Assembly: GCA_014529385.2 (NCBI GenBank)
Contig: CM043969.1
Location: forward strand, 71,884,676-71,948,675
Length of the DNA: 64,000 nucleotides
Direction: 5' to 3'
DNA from: Adiantum capillus-veneris
Lineage: Eukaryota > Streptophyta > Polypodiopsida > Polypodiales > Pteridaceae
Positions within the stretch are counted from its first letter, which is position 1, and each line of letters starts with the position of its first letter. The translations under genes and the position numbers were made by a program. The notes beneath the pieces were generated by a model. It had not been told where the DNA came from. It was given only the letters and a program-made list of their open reading frames with translations, and made no database searches. This document shows, one piece after another, positions 21,170 to 34,273 of the stretch.

Positions 21170-24100
21170 TTACCACAAGTGGTGGACCTTGAGACCAATG
21201 GACTATAAGGACCTCCAAACAATACCTTGTACACTCAATCCTTCTTGGTATCTAGGTTGGACAAGTGGTGGACCTTGTTCAAATTCTCTAACCACTCTCT
21301 CTAACATGGTGACATAATTTAGGTGTGATAAATTCATATCTATGCAAACTAATATCAGTTTAGGCTTGTTAATTTGAATTTGTTTGAATTTATGTACAAT
21401 ATAATGATTTGAGGTTTGCATATTTGAATTTAGGTGGTATAATGATATCTTTTTGTGGTAAACTTGAATTTAAAATCAATTTCGCGTGGAATATTTTAAA
21501 TTTAAGTAGTAAAATTTAAATTTTTATAAAAAAGTTTGAATTTTAAAATTTGGGCGGGATAGTTTAAAATTTAGGCGGGATATTTAAGATTTGGGAGGGA
21601 TATTTTAAATTTAGGCGGGAAGGTTTTGAATTTATAGCGAGATCTCCCTTACATAAGAGAGTATAGGTTGGACAAGTGGTGGACCTTCAAGCTAGAGCAT
21701 CCATGCTACTGGACATGATAGGTAGGGAATCTAGTTGAATATTGTATGTATAATATATATGTAATAGATCTAGCTTGGACAAGTGGTGGACCTTGGAACA
21801 AAACCCCATGTAAAACATATCATGCACATTCCAAGTGGTCAAAAAAAATATCATTTAGAATATAGCCTTATAGGTTGGACAAGTGGTGGACCTTAACACC
21901 CAGATATTCTTCATATAATGACATAGAGTGGAAAACTGGTGAATCTTGAGACCAAACCATGCTACTAGCGATAATAGCTTGGACAAGTGGTGGACCTTGA
22001 AAGTAAACCCCCCATCTACGAAATATCGTGGGTTTAAGGTATTTCGATGGAGCCTAGCATCTTGGAGACATCGTGCATCTTGCTTCTCTTCATGTTTCAA
22101 TGGAGCCTATCTTGGACAAATGGTGGAGCATCCTTCTCTCCATGTTTCAATGGACCCTAGCTTGGACAAGTGGTGGACCTTTACTTCTCTCTATTATTCA
22201 ATAGAGTTAGCTTGGACAAGTGGTGGACCTTGGAACCAAACCCCCATTTAAAACCTATCATGGTCACTCCAAGTGGTGAGAAAGAATAACCTTTAAGATA
22301 TAGCCTTATAGGTTGGACAAGTGGTGGACCTTAACACCCTAATATTCTTAATATAATGACATAGAGTGAAAAAGTGGTGAATCTTGAGACAAAACCACTC
22401 ATGCTACTAGCACTAATAGCTTGGACAAGTGGTGGACCTTGAACGTAAACCCCCCATGTTTCAATAGAGTTAGCTTCGACAAATGGTGGAGCATCCTTCT
22501 CTCCATGTTTCAATGGAGCCTAGCTTAGACAAGTGGTGGACCTTTGCTTCTCTCTATGATTCAATAGAGTTAGCTTGGACAAGTGGTGGACCTTGGAACC
22601 AAAGCCCCATGTAAAACCTATCATGGTCACTCCAAGTGGTAATAAAGAATAACCTTTAAGATGTAGCCTTATAGGTTGGACAAGTGGTGGACCTTAACAC
22701 GCGCATATTTTTAATATAATGACATAGAGTGGAAAAATGGTGAATCTTGAGACCAAACCACTCAGGCTACTAGCAATAATAGCTTGGACAAGTGGTGGAC
22801 CTTGAATGTAAACCCCTCATCTACGACATATCGTGGGTTTAATGTTTTTCAATGGAGCCTAGCATCTTGGAGACATGGTGCACCTTGCTTCTCCTCATGT
22901 TTCAATGGAGCCTACCTTGGACAAATGGTGGAGCATCCTTCTCTCCATGTTTCAATGGACCCTAGCTTAGACAAGGGGTGGACCTTTGCTTCTCTCTATG
23001 TTTCAATAGAGTTAGCTTGGACAAGTGGTGGACCTTGGAACCAAACCCCCATGTAAAACCTATCATGGTCACTCCAAGTAGTAAGAAAGAATAACCTTTA
23101 AGATGTAGCCTTATAGGTTGGACAAGTGGTGGACCTTAACACCCACATATTCTTAATAAAAGTGGTGAATCTTGAGACCAAACCACTCAGGCTACTAGCA
23201 ATAATAGCTTGGACAAGTGGTGGACCTTGAATGTAAACCCCTCATCTACGAAATATCGTGGGTTTAATGTATTTCGATGGAGCCTAGCATCTTGGAGACA
23301 TGGTGCAGCTTGCTTCTCGTCATGTTTCAATGGAGCCTATCTTGGACAAATGGTGGAGCATCCTTCTCTCCATGTTTCAATGGACCCTAGCTTGGACAAG
23401 TGGTGGACCTTTGTTTCTCTCTATGTTTCAATAGAGTTAGCTTGGACAAGTGGTGGACCTTGGAACCAAACCCCCATGTAAAACCTATCATGGTCACTCC
23501 AAGTGGTAATAAAGAATAACCTTTAAGATGTAGCCTTATAGGTTGGACAAGTGGTGGACCTTAACACGCGCATATTCTTAATATAATGACATAGAGTGGA
23601 AAAGTGGTGAATCTTGAGACCAAACCACTCAGGCTACTAGCAATAATAGCTTGGACAAGTGGTGGACCTTGAATGTAAACCCCTCATCTACGACATATCG
23701 TGGGTTTAATGTTTTTCGATGGAGCCTAGCATCTTGGAGACATGGTGCACCTTGCTTCTCCTCATGTTTCAATGGAGCCTACCTTGGACAAATGGTGGAG
23801 CATCCTTCTCTCCATGTTTCAATGGACCCTAGCTTAGACAAGGGGTGGACCTTTGCTTCTCTCTATGTTTCAATAGAGTTAGCTTGGACAAGTGGTGGAC
23901 CTTGGAACCAAACCCCCATGTAAAACCTATCATGGTCACTCCAAGTAGTAAGAAAGAATAACCTTTAAGATGTAGCCTTATAGGTTGGACAAGTGGTGGA
24001 CCTTAACACCCACATATTCTTAATAAAAGTGGTGAATCTTGAGACCAAACCACTCAGGCTACTAGCAATAATAGCTTGGACAAGTGGTGGACCTTGAATG

Positions 24101-27100
24101 TAAACCCCTCATCTACGAAATATCGTGGGTTTAATGTATTTCGATGGAGCCTAGCATCTTGGAGACATGGTGCAGCTTGCTTCTCGTCATGTTTCAATGG
24201 AGCCTATCTTGGACAAATGGTGGAGCATCCTTCTCTCCATGTTTCAATGGACCCTAGCTTGGACAAGTGGTGGACCTTTGTTTCTCTCTATGTTTCAATA
24301 GAGTTAGCTTGGACAAGTGGTGGACCTTGGAACCAAACCCCCATGTAAAACCTATCATGGTCACTCCAAGTGGTAATAAAGAATAACCTTTAAGATGTAG
24401 CCTTATAGGTTGGACAAGTGGTGGACCTTAACACGCGCATATTCTTAATATAATGACATAGAGTGGAAAAGTGGTGAATCTTGAGACCAAACCACTCAGG
24501 CTACTACCAATAATAGCTTGGACAAGTGGTGGACCTTGAATGTAAACCCCTCATCTACGACATATCGTGGGTTTAATGTTTTTCGATGGAGCCTAGCATC
24601 TTGGAGACATGGTGCACCTTGCTTCTCCTCATGTTTCAATGGAGCCTACCTTGGACAAATGGTGGAGCATCCTTCTCTCCATGTTTCAATGGACCCTAGC
24701 TTAGACAAGGGGTGGACCTTTGCTTCTCTCTATGTTTCAATAGAGTTAGCTTGGACAAGTGGTGGACCTTGGAACCAAACCCCCATGTAAAACCTATCAT
24801 GGTCACTCCAAGTAGTAAGAAAGAATAACCTTTAAGATGTAGCCTTATAGGTTGGACAAGTGGTGGACCTTAACACCCACATATTCTTAATAAAAGTGGT
24901 GAATCTTGAGACCAAACCACTCAGGCTACTAGCAATAATAGCTTGGACAAGTGGTGGACCTTGAATGTAAACCCCTCATCTACGAAATATCGTGGGTTTA
25001 ATGTATTTCGATGGAGCCTAGCATCTTGGAGACATGGTGCAGCTTGCTTCTCGTCATGTTTCAATGGAGCCTATCTTGGACAAATGGTGGAGCATCCTTC
25101 TCTCCATGTTTCAATGGACCCTAGCTTGGACAAGTGGTGGACCTTTGTTTCTCTCTATGTTTCAATAGAGTTAGCTTGGACAAGTGGTGGACCTTGGAAC
25201 CAAACCCCCATGTAAAACCTATCATGGTCACTCCAAGTGGTAAATAAAGAATAATCCTTTAAGATGTGCCTAATAGGTTTGGACAAGTGGTGGACCTTAA
25301 CACCCAGTATATTCTTAATATAATGACCATAGAGTGGAAAGTGGTGAATCTTGAGACCAAACCACTCATGCTACTACCAATATAGCTTGGACAAGTGGTG
25401 GACCTTGAATGTAAACCCCTCATCTACGAAATATCGTGGGTTTAATGTATTTCGATGGAGCCTAGCATCTTGGAGACATGGTGCACTTGCTTCTCGTCAT
25501 GTTTCAATGGAGCCTATCTTGGACAAATGGTGGAGCATCCTTCTCTCCATGTTTCAATGGACCCTAGCTTGGACAAGTGGTGGACCTTTGTTTCTCTCTA
25601 TGTTTCAATAGAGTTAGCTTGGACAAGTGGTGGACCTTGGAACCAAACCCCATGTAAAACCTATCATGGTCACTCCAAGTAGTAATAAAGAATAACCTTT
25701 AAGATGTAGCCTTATAGGTTGGACAAGTGGTGGACCTTAACACCCGCATATTCTTAATAAAAGTGGTGAAGTCTCTTGAGACCAAACCACTCAGGCTACT
25801 AGCAATAATAGCTTGGACAAGTGGTGGACCTTGAATGTAAACCCCTCATCTACGAAATATCGTGGGTTTAATGTTTTTCGATGGAGCCTAGCATCTTGGA
25901 GACATGGTGCACCTTGATTCTCGTCATGTTTCAATGGAGCCTACCTTGGACAAATGGTGGAGCATCCTTCTCTCCATGTTTCAATGACCCTAGCTTAGAC
26001 AAGGGGTGGACCTTTGTTTCTCTCTATGTTTCAATAGAGTTAGCTTGGACAAGTGGTGGACCTTGGAACCAAACCCCCATGTAAAACCTCTCATCCTGCC
26101 GTCATGGACCCCCCCCACGACTTATAATAAAGAAAAAACCCTATTTACCGCACCCCTAGCTATGCAATATAGGTCCCTTATCACCCATGGTGCCCTTAAC
26201 CCCCCCCCCCCCCACCTTAACACGCGCATATTCTTAATATAATGACATAGAGTGAAAAAGTGGTGAATCTTGAGACCAAACCACTCAGGCTACTAGCAAT
26301 AATAGCTTGGACAAGTGGTGGACCTTGAATGAAACCCCTCATCTACGACATATCGTGGGTTTAAGTGTTTTTCGATGGAGCCTAGCATCTTGGAGACATG
26401 GTGCACCTTGCTTCTCCTCATGTTTCAATGGAGCCTACCTTGGACAAATGGTGGAGCATCCTTCTCTCCATGTTTCAATGGACCCTAGCTTAGACAAGGG
26501 GTGGACCTTTGCTTCTCTCTATGTTTCAATAGAGTTAGCTTGGACAAGTGGTGGACCTTGGAACCAAACCCCATGTAAAACCTATCATGGTCACTCCAAG
26601 TAGTAAGAAAGAATAACCTTTAAGATGTAGCCTTATAGGTTGGACAAGTGGTGGACCTTAACACCCACATATTCTTAATAAAAGTGGTGAATCTTGAGAC
26701 CAAACCACTCAGGCTACTAGCAATAATAGCTTGGACAAGTGGTGGACCTTGAATGTAAACCCCTCATCTACGAAATATCGTGGGTTTAATGTATTTCGAT
26801 GGAGCCTAGCATCTTGGAGACATGGTGCAGCTTGCTTCTCGTCATGTTTCAATGGAGCCTATCTTGGACAAATGGTGGAGCATCCTTCTCTCCATGGTTC
26901 AATGGACCCTAGCTTGGACAAGTGGTGGACCTTTGTTTCTCTCTATGTTTCAATAGAGTTAGCTTGGACAAGTGGTGGACCTTGGAACCAAACCCCCATG
27001 TACAACCTATCATGGTCACTCCAAGTGGTAATAAAGAATAACCTTTAAGATGTAGCCTTATAGGTTTGGACAAGTGGTGGACCTTAACACGCGCATATTC

Positions 27101-30100
27101 TTAATATAATGACATAGAGTGGAAAAGTGGTGAATCTTGAGACCAAACCACTCAGGCTACTACCAATAATAGCTTGGACAAGTGTTGGACCTTGAATGTA
27201 AACCCCTCATCTACGACATATCGTGGGTTTAATGTTTTTCGATGGAGCCTAGCATCTTGGAGACATGGTGCACCTTGATTCTCCTCATGTTTCAATGGAG
27301 CCTACCTTGGACAAATGGTGGAGCATCCTTCTCTCCATGTTTCAATGGACCCTAGCTTAGACAAGGGGTGGACCTTTGCTTCTCTCTATGTTTCAATAGA
27401 GTTAGCTTGGACAAGTGGTGGACCTTGGAACCAAACCCCCATGTAAAACCTATCATGGTCACTCCAAGTAGTAAGAAAGAATATAACCTTTAAGATGTAG
27501 CCTTATAGGTGGGACAAGTGGTGGACCTTAACACCCACATATTCTTAATAAAAGTGGTGAATCTTGAGACCAAACCACTCAGGCTACTAGCAATAATAGC
27601 TAGGGATAACCATTAAGATATAGTCTTTCAAGGGGTGAGAAAGAATAACCATTAACATATAGTCTTATAGGTTGGACAAGTGGTGGACCTTAACACCCAA
27701 ATATTCTTAATATAATGACAGAGAGTGGAAAAGTGGTGAATCTTGAGAGCAAACCACTCATGCTACTAGCGATAATAGGTTGGACAAATTGTTGATCTTG
27801 AATGTAAACTCCCCATGTACAAAATAACGTGGTTTAAGGTATTTCGATGGAGGCTAGCATCTTGGAGATATGGTGCAGCTTGCTTCTCTTCATGTTTCAA
27901 TGGAGTCTATCTTGGACAAATGGTGGAGCATCCTTCTCTCCATGTTTCAATAGACCCTAGCTTAGACAAGTGGTGGACCTTTGCTTCTCTCTATGTTTCA
28001 ATAGAGTTAGCTTGGACAAGTGGTGGACCTTGGAACCAAACCCCCATGTAAAACCTTTCATGGTCACTCCAAGTGGTCAGAAAAGAATAACCATTAAGAT
28101 ATAGTCTTATAGGTTGGACAAGTGGTGGACCTTAATACCCAAATATTCTTAATATAATGACACAGAGTGAAAAAGTGGTGAATCTTGAGACCAAACCCCT
28201 CATGCTACTAGCGTTAATAGGTTGGACAACTGGTGGACCTTGAATGTAACCTTCCATGTTTCAATAGAGTTAGCTTCGACAAATGGTGGAGCATCCTTCT
28301 CTCCATGTTTCAATGGAGCCTAGCTTGGACAAGTGGTGGACCTTTTGCTTCTCTCTATGAGAAGAATAAAGTTAGCTTGGATAAGGGGTGGACCTTGGAA
28401 CCAAACCCCTATGTAAAACATATCATGGACATTTCATGTGGTGAGAAAGAATACCCTTTAAGATATACCCTTATAGGTTGGACAAGTGGTCGACCTTAAC
28501 ACCTAGATCTTCTTTATATAATGACATAGAGTGGAAAAGTGGTGAATCTTGAGACCAAACACACTCATGCTACTAGGATAATAGCTTGGAAAAGTGACTG
28601 GCCTTGACGTTAAACCCCACATGTAAACAATATCGTGGGTTTAAGGTATTTCAATGGATCCTAGAATCTTGGAGACATGGTGCAACTTGCTTCTTTTCAT
28701 GTTTCAATGAAGCCTATCTTCCACCAATGGGGGATCATCCTTCTCTAAATGTCTCAGTGGAGCCTAGCTTGGACAAGTGGTGGACCTTTGCTTCTCTCTA
28801 TGTTTCCATAGAGTTAGCTTGGACAAGTGGTGGACCTTGAAACCAAACCCCCATGTAAAAACATATCATGGTCATTCCAAGTGGTGAGAAATAATACCCT
28901 TTAAGATCTAGCCTTATAGGTTGGACAAGTGGTCGACCTTAAAACTAGATCTTCATAATATAATAACATAGAGTGGAAAAGTGGTAAATCTTGAGACCAA
29001 ACCACTCATGCTACTAAGAATAATAGGTTGGACAAGTGGTGGACCTTGAATGTAAACCCCCATGTACGAAATATCATGGGTTTAAGGTATTTCAATGGAG
29101 CCTAGCATCTTGGAGACATGGTGCAGATTGCTTCCCTTCATGTTTCAATGGAGCCTATCTTGGACAAATGGTGGAGCATCCTTCTCTCCATGTTTCAATG
29201 GAGCCTAGCTTGGACAAGTGGTGGACCTTTGCTTCTCTCTATGTTTCAATAGAGTTAGCTTGGACAAGTGGTGGGCCTTGGAACCAAACTCCCATGTAAA
29301 ACCTATCTTGGTAACTCCAAGTGGTGAGAAAGAATAAAGTTTAAGATATAGCCTTATAGGTTGGACAAGTGGTGGACCTTAGCACCCAGATATTCTTAAT
29401 AGAATGACATAGAGTGGAAAAATGGTGAATCTTGAGACCAAACCACTCATGCTACTAGAGATAATAGGTTGGACAAGTGGTGGACCTTGAATGTAAACCC
29501 CCCATGTTCAAAATCATGGGTTTGAGGTATTTCAATGGAGCCTAGCATCTTGGAGACATGGTGTAGCTTGCTTCTCTTCATGTTTCAATGGAGCGTATCT
29601 TGGACAAATGGTGGAGCATCCTTCTCTCCATGTTTCAATGGACCCTAGCTTGGACAAGTGGTGGACCTTTGATTCTCTCTATGTTTCAATAGAGTTAGCT
29701 TGGACAAGTGGTGGACCTTGAAACAAAACCCCATGTAAAACCTATGCTGGTCACTCCAAGTGGTGAGAAAGAACAACCCTTAAGATATAGCCTTATAGGT
29801 TGGACAAGTGGTGGACCTTAACACCCAAATATTCTTAATATAATGACATAGAGTGAAAAAGTGGTGAATCTTGAGACCAAACCACTCATGCTACTAGCGT
29901 TAATAGGTTGGACAAGTGGTGGACCTTGAATGTAAACCCCCCATGTTTCAATAGAGTTAGCTTCGACAAATGGTAGAGGATCCTTCTCTCCATGTTTCAA
30001 TGGAGCCTAGCTTGGACAAGTGGTGGACCTTTGTTTCTCTCTATGTTTCAATAGAGTTAGCTTGGACAAGTGGTGGACCTTGGAGCCAAACCCCCATGTA

Positions 30101-31520
30101 AAACATATCATGGACATTTCAAGTGTGTGAGAAAGAATACCCTTTAAGATATACCCTTATAGGTTGGACAAGTGGTCGACCTTAACACCCAGATCTTCTT
30201 AACGTAATGACATAGAGTGGAAAAGTGGTGAATCTTGAGACCAAACCACTCATGCTACTAGAGATAATAGGTTGGACAAGTGGTGGACCTTGAATGTAAA
30301 CTCCCCATGTACAAAATATCGTGGGTTTAAGGTATTTCAATGGATCTTAGCATCTTGGAGACATGGTGTGCTTGCTTCTCTTCATGTTTCAATGGAGCCT
30401 ATCTTGGAAAATGGTGGAGCATCCTTCTCTCTCCATGTTTCAATGGACCCTAGCTTAGACAAGTGGTGGACCTTTGCTTCTCTCTATGTTTCAATAGAGT
30501 TAGCTTGGACAAGTGGTGGAACTTGGAACCAAACCCCCATGTAAAACCTATCATGGTCATTCCAAGTGGTGAGAAAGAATACCCTTTAAGATATAGCCTT
30601 ATAGGTTGGACAAGTGGTGGACCTTAACACCCAGATCTTCTTAATATAATGACATAGAGTGGAAAAGTGGTGAATCTTGACATCAAACCACTCATGCTAC
30701 TAGTGATAATAGGTTGGACAAGTGGTGGACCTTGAATGTAAACCCCCCATGTACGAAATATCATGGGTTTAAGATATTTCAATGGAGCCTAGCATTTTGG
30801 AGACATGGTGCAGCTTGCTTCTCTTCATGTTTCAATCAAACCTGGCTTGGACAAATGGTGGAGCATCCTTCTCTCCATGTTTCAATGGAGCCTAGCTTGG
30901 ACAAGTGGTGGACCTTTGATTCTCTCTATGTTTCAATAGAGTTAGCTTGGACAAGTGGTGGACCTTGGAACCATACCCCTATGTAAAACCCATCATGTGC
31001 ATTCCAAGTGGTGGTAAATAATACCATTTAAGATATTGCCTTATAGGTTGGACAAGTGGTGGACCTTAACACCCAGATCTTCTTAATATAATGACATAGA
31101 GTGGAAAAGTGGTGAATCTTGAGACCAAACCACTCATGCTACTAGGGATAATAGGTTGGACAAGTGGTGGACCTTGAATTTAAACCCCATATACAAAATA
31201 TCATGGGTTTAAGGTATTTCAATGGAGCCTAGCATCTCAAAGACATGTGCATCTTGCTTCTCTTCATGTTTCAATGGAGCCTATTTTGGACAAATGGTGG
31301 AGCATCCTTCTCTCCATGTTTCAATGGACCCTAGATTGGACAAGTGGTGGACCTTTGCTTCTCTCTATGTTTCAATATAGTTAGCCTATATTAGACAATT
31401 AGTAGACCTCGAATCTCTCCATGTTGTCTAGAGCTGAGCTTGGACAAGTGGTGGACCTTACTTCTCCCTTCCCTTAGTTTACTAGCTTAAATGATCACTA
31501 TGTATACTTGCTTAGATCTA
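21170..31520 (+). repeat. Motif array B: about 10 kb of tandem repeats (forward)
   Basis: A 20-bp motif, TTGGACAAGTGGTGGACCTT, recurs at spacings of roughly 45-110 bp. By eye I count about 75 close copies, with many degenerate ones between (TTGGACAAATGGTGGAGCAT, GTGGAAAAGTGGTGAATCTT, TTGGAGACATGGTGCA). These sit in a repeat unit of about 425-450 bp with fixed landmarks: CATGTTTCAATGGAGCCTA, CATCATGGTCACTCC-like and ATGACATAGAGTGG. Central copies are nearly identical; copies after 27.6 kb and before 22 kb are more diverged. Short translated peptides containing DKWWTL are by-products of the motif and not genes. Confidence 0.95.
22784..25384 (+). repeat. Higher-order repeat of 867 bp (425 + 442), three copies
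   Basis: Equivalent positions recur at 22,784, 23,651 and 24,518 (867 bp apart). The alternate unit recurs at 23,209, 24,076 and 24,943. The two unit types differ at fixed positions (for example CTACGACATATCG versus CTACGAAATATCG) and by a 17-bp indel near ATTCTTAATA. Adjacent copies differ by only a base or two, so amplification was recent or the assembly duplicated the stretch. Confidence 0.9.
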
Positions 31521-31617
31521 GCTTGAACAAGTGGTGGAACTTGTATTCACACAAACTTAATCCATTACAAAAAAGTATATGTTAAAATAACATTTGGTTT
31601 TTTTTGTTTCAGGAAAG

Positions 31618-34273
31618 ATGGCTCTAAAAAAACAGGTTGCAAGGGTTGCTGTCTCAGTTGACTTTACTTGCAATGATCTTAGGAAATGGTATTTGGACAT
31701 ACATGGTATAGAGGGTGCACAATTTCATAAGGTGCATCTATTTATTGCCAAAAAGGAGAATGATAGCTTGTTTGAAGATGTTGGACAAGTTGTGGAAGCA
31801 TCTGTCTCTGTAGTTGATAGTCATCCAGAGGTGGAATGCATTGACATTCTAGTTCCAATGAATCTAGAATTTCAACTATCTCCAGGAGCATATGCATTGG
31901 AGCGCATGTCTAGAAACAAAAAAGAGACAATGTTTTCTCGAGGATGGAAGTTTGCAGAATCAAATCCAAATATCACAGCAGATCAACTTCAAAGCTCCAT
32001 CATTGCCACACTACAACGAAAAAAGAAGTGAAAGCTTCACGACCACCATCCACAAAGAAGCAAGCAAAAGTGCAGAAAGTAGAAGCTAAGCGAACTAGTT
32101 CCATTTTGGATGTAGACAAGGCATCTTTGGCATCCTCATCAACAGAGGGTTCAATGTCAAAGATGAGAATTGTGGATCCAAATGTTTTAGAAGCTGAGGC
32201 CATGAAAGGACAAGAAAAAGATACAGGTGGAATGAATAAGTACATAAATTATTTTCCTTTCCAATATAGGGAATTTGATATCCCTATTCAAAATTGTTGG
32301 CTTGCTCCTGATCACTATAATGCACGTATTATGGATAAAAAAACACGCTGAAAGTGTGTTATTTGGATTTTCACGGAGTACGACCAAGCCTGCAGCATGT
32401 GCATATTTGATGCCTGTTCGAAATGCAAAATCAAAGAAGGGGACTCCTTTGGCAGTAGAAGAGGTAGAGGAGCAAAAAATTAAAGATTATCATTATTGGA
32501 TTCTTGATGGGCAGCATTCAATCTATGCTGCAAAAGTTTTGCTTCACAATGAACAAAACAACAAAGAGATCTTTGAAAGACTGATTAGCGTGTATAAATT
32601 TAGAAAGGCTCGCATTGTTGTGAATGCTCCTCCATTTGTTGCAACTGCTATATCTGCCATTGCAAATGAGGAGGCTCAGGCATTGTATGTCAAGCAACCT
32701 TACAGCCAAATATTGAGACATTTACGGAGTCAATGGATCTTCTCAGGACGACCACCAAAGGCAGCAAGTGGAATTGCAGAGGGACATGCATCTCGTGCCG
32801 GATGGATGTAAGTTATTTTCTTTGTCTTTTTGATAGTGTTTAATTAACAAATCTTGCTCAATAGTTTAATTATTTCTCTATTTCTTTTTAGGCTTTTCTT
32901 CGATTGGCAAGAATGAGTGCAGCAGCAAGTTGGATTGCTAAACAGGCACACATGGTCACGTACTCTGATTTAGTTTATGATTGCTGGATAGAAAATCATT
33001 GAAAATCTAGAAGAGGAGAATAAGAAACCCCCAACAACTGTATTTAGATACCTTTGTGGCCTTGAGGAATCAGAGGTAAAGACTATTCAAGAAGAGATTA
33101 GAGATGAGAAGATTTTACTGTCAAAGAGTGCAAAGGATGGTGATGCAACTGACATGTATGATCGAATCAAGCAGTTGAAGCAAGACAAATTGATTCAAGA
33201 TGCACTTCTTGAAGGCTTCAACAATTTGAATGAGTCTTCACCATGTAAAGACTGGGAGGAGGTGGTCAAAATGTATAACATCAATGATGTTGTTTATAAA
33301 ACAATTTTAATGCTATGCGAGGAATGGATCAGATCTAGTTTGACGCGTGGAACAAAGAAAATGGCTTTTCCAGATGGAGCAATAAAATACATGCAATGGG
33401 CAATTCACCTTCAAAAGGAGAAAACTGAGCCTAGAGATTTGCCATGGTCAATCTATGTGGTGAGCCTACAAATGGAAGGCAATCTCTACTTGATGCGCCA
33501 CTTCAATAATAAAGTGCCTATTGGCTTATGTGTTTTAGATATGACAAAAAACGTTGGAGGCAATTTGAAGTGGAGTGAGGAGACATTTAACAATGCTTTG
33601 GATGGGATCTTGGCTATTGCTGGAGGGTCAACAGATCCTGGATTTGTCTTTCTTGCATTTGTGGATTTCACTAACTTCACAAAATTGCAATGTGCCTTTG
33701 ACGCCATGGGAGATAATCTGAGCTACCATTGTTGTGGTGCATTGCATCACTTTCCATCAGCTCCTTGCAAAGGAGCAATTCAATTCCTAACAGTTATTGC
33801 CTTCTTGGGACAAGGCAATGCATTTGAAGACCTGAGAAGAAGATTAGAGGAACATCCCATGCCAATTGATTGTTCTCTTCTTCAAGTAGCAGATAACGAT
33901 ATGTCAGATTTGCAATATTTGGAGGCCAAAAAAAGAGCTTTGGTCAAGCACTACATTCGTACATATTGTTTTGAAGACCGCAAGCTTGTTGATGTTTTTG
34001 GTGATGGCTCCTTGGTTGCACAAGAAGGAATACAACAGAAAAAAGAAGTTATCTGCTTAATTGATAGTGTGGAGGAGGCAAAAAGCGTGGAGACCATGCT
34101 GCTAGACTTTGTTAAGTCTCATGAAGATATAGAAAAATGGGCTGGACTTCAACAATCCACTTCGCAATCAGGCGACATTGTGCCTGTTACAGAGGAGTGC
34201 TCTCCACAAAGAGAAGAAGAACAACAACAACACCATCCTCTGTCAATGGAGGACTTTTTGGAAATGGAGACAC
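31618..34273 (+). CDS. ParB/sulfiredoxin-like domain protein, 5' part of a ParB-SET gene (frame-broken)
   Basis: A 3' splice site (TTTGTTTCAG) ends at 31,612, just before the ATG at 31,618, so a 5' leader exon probably exists. The first 135 codons (ALKKQVARVAV onward) match no family I know. A ParB/Srx-like core follows near 32,490-32,560, with DYHYWILDGQHSIYAAKVLL. In ParB nucleases the equivalent motif is usually DGxHR, so the final Arg is Ser here. A short intron (about 32,812-32,893) separates it from AFLRLARMSAAASWIAKQ. A long open stretch (33,007-34,273) has no family I recognise. Frame is lost by single-base changes near 32,025 and 32,345 (both in A runs), at the intron donor, and near 32,990. 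These could be assembly errors or true decay. A GTATGT donor at 34,274 joins in frame to the SET exon at 36,868. Confidence 0.6.

Noticed and set aside
22784-30986. Many 80-100 codon open frames containing DKWWTLNVNP and similar
   Set aside because: They are translations of the tandem DNA repeat. They recur with the repeat period, start anywhere within it and show no independent protein conservation.
21170-31520. CRISPR-like array (short repeat at regular spacing)
   Set aside because: The genome is a plant. Spacers are themselves repeated, the repeat is degenerate, and a 430-bp unit explains the spacing.
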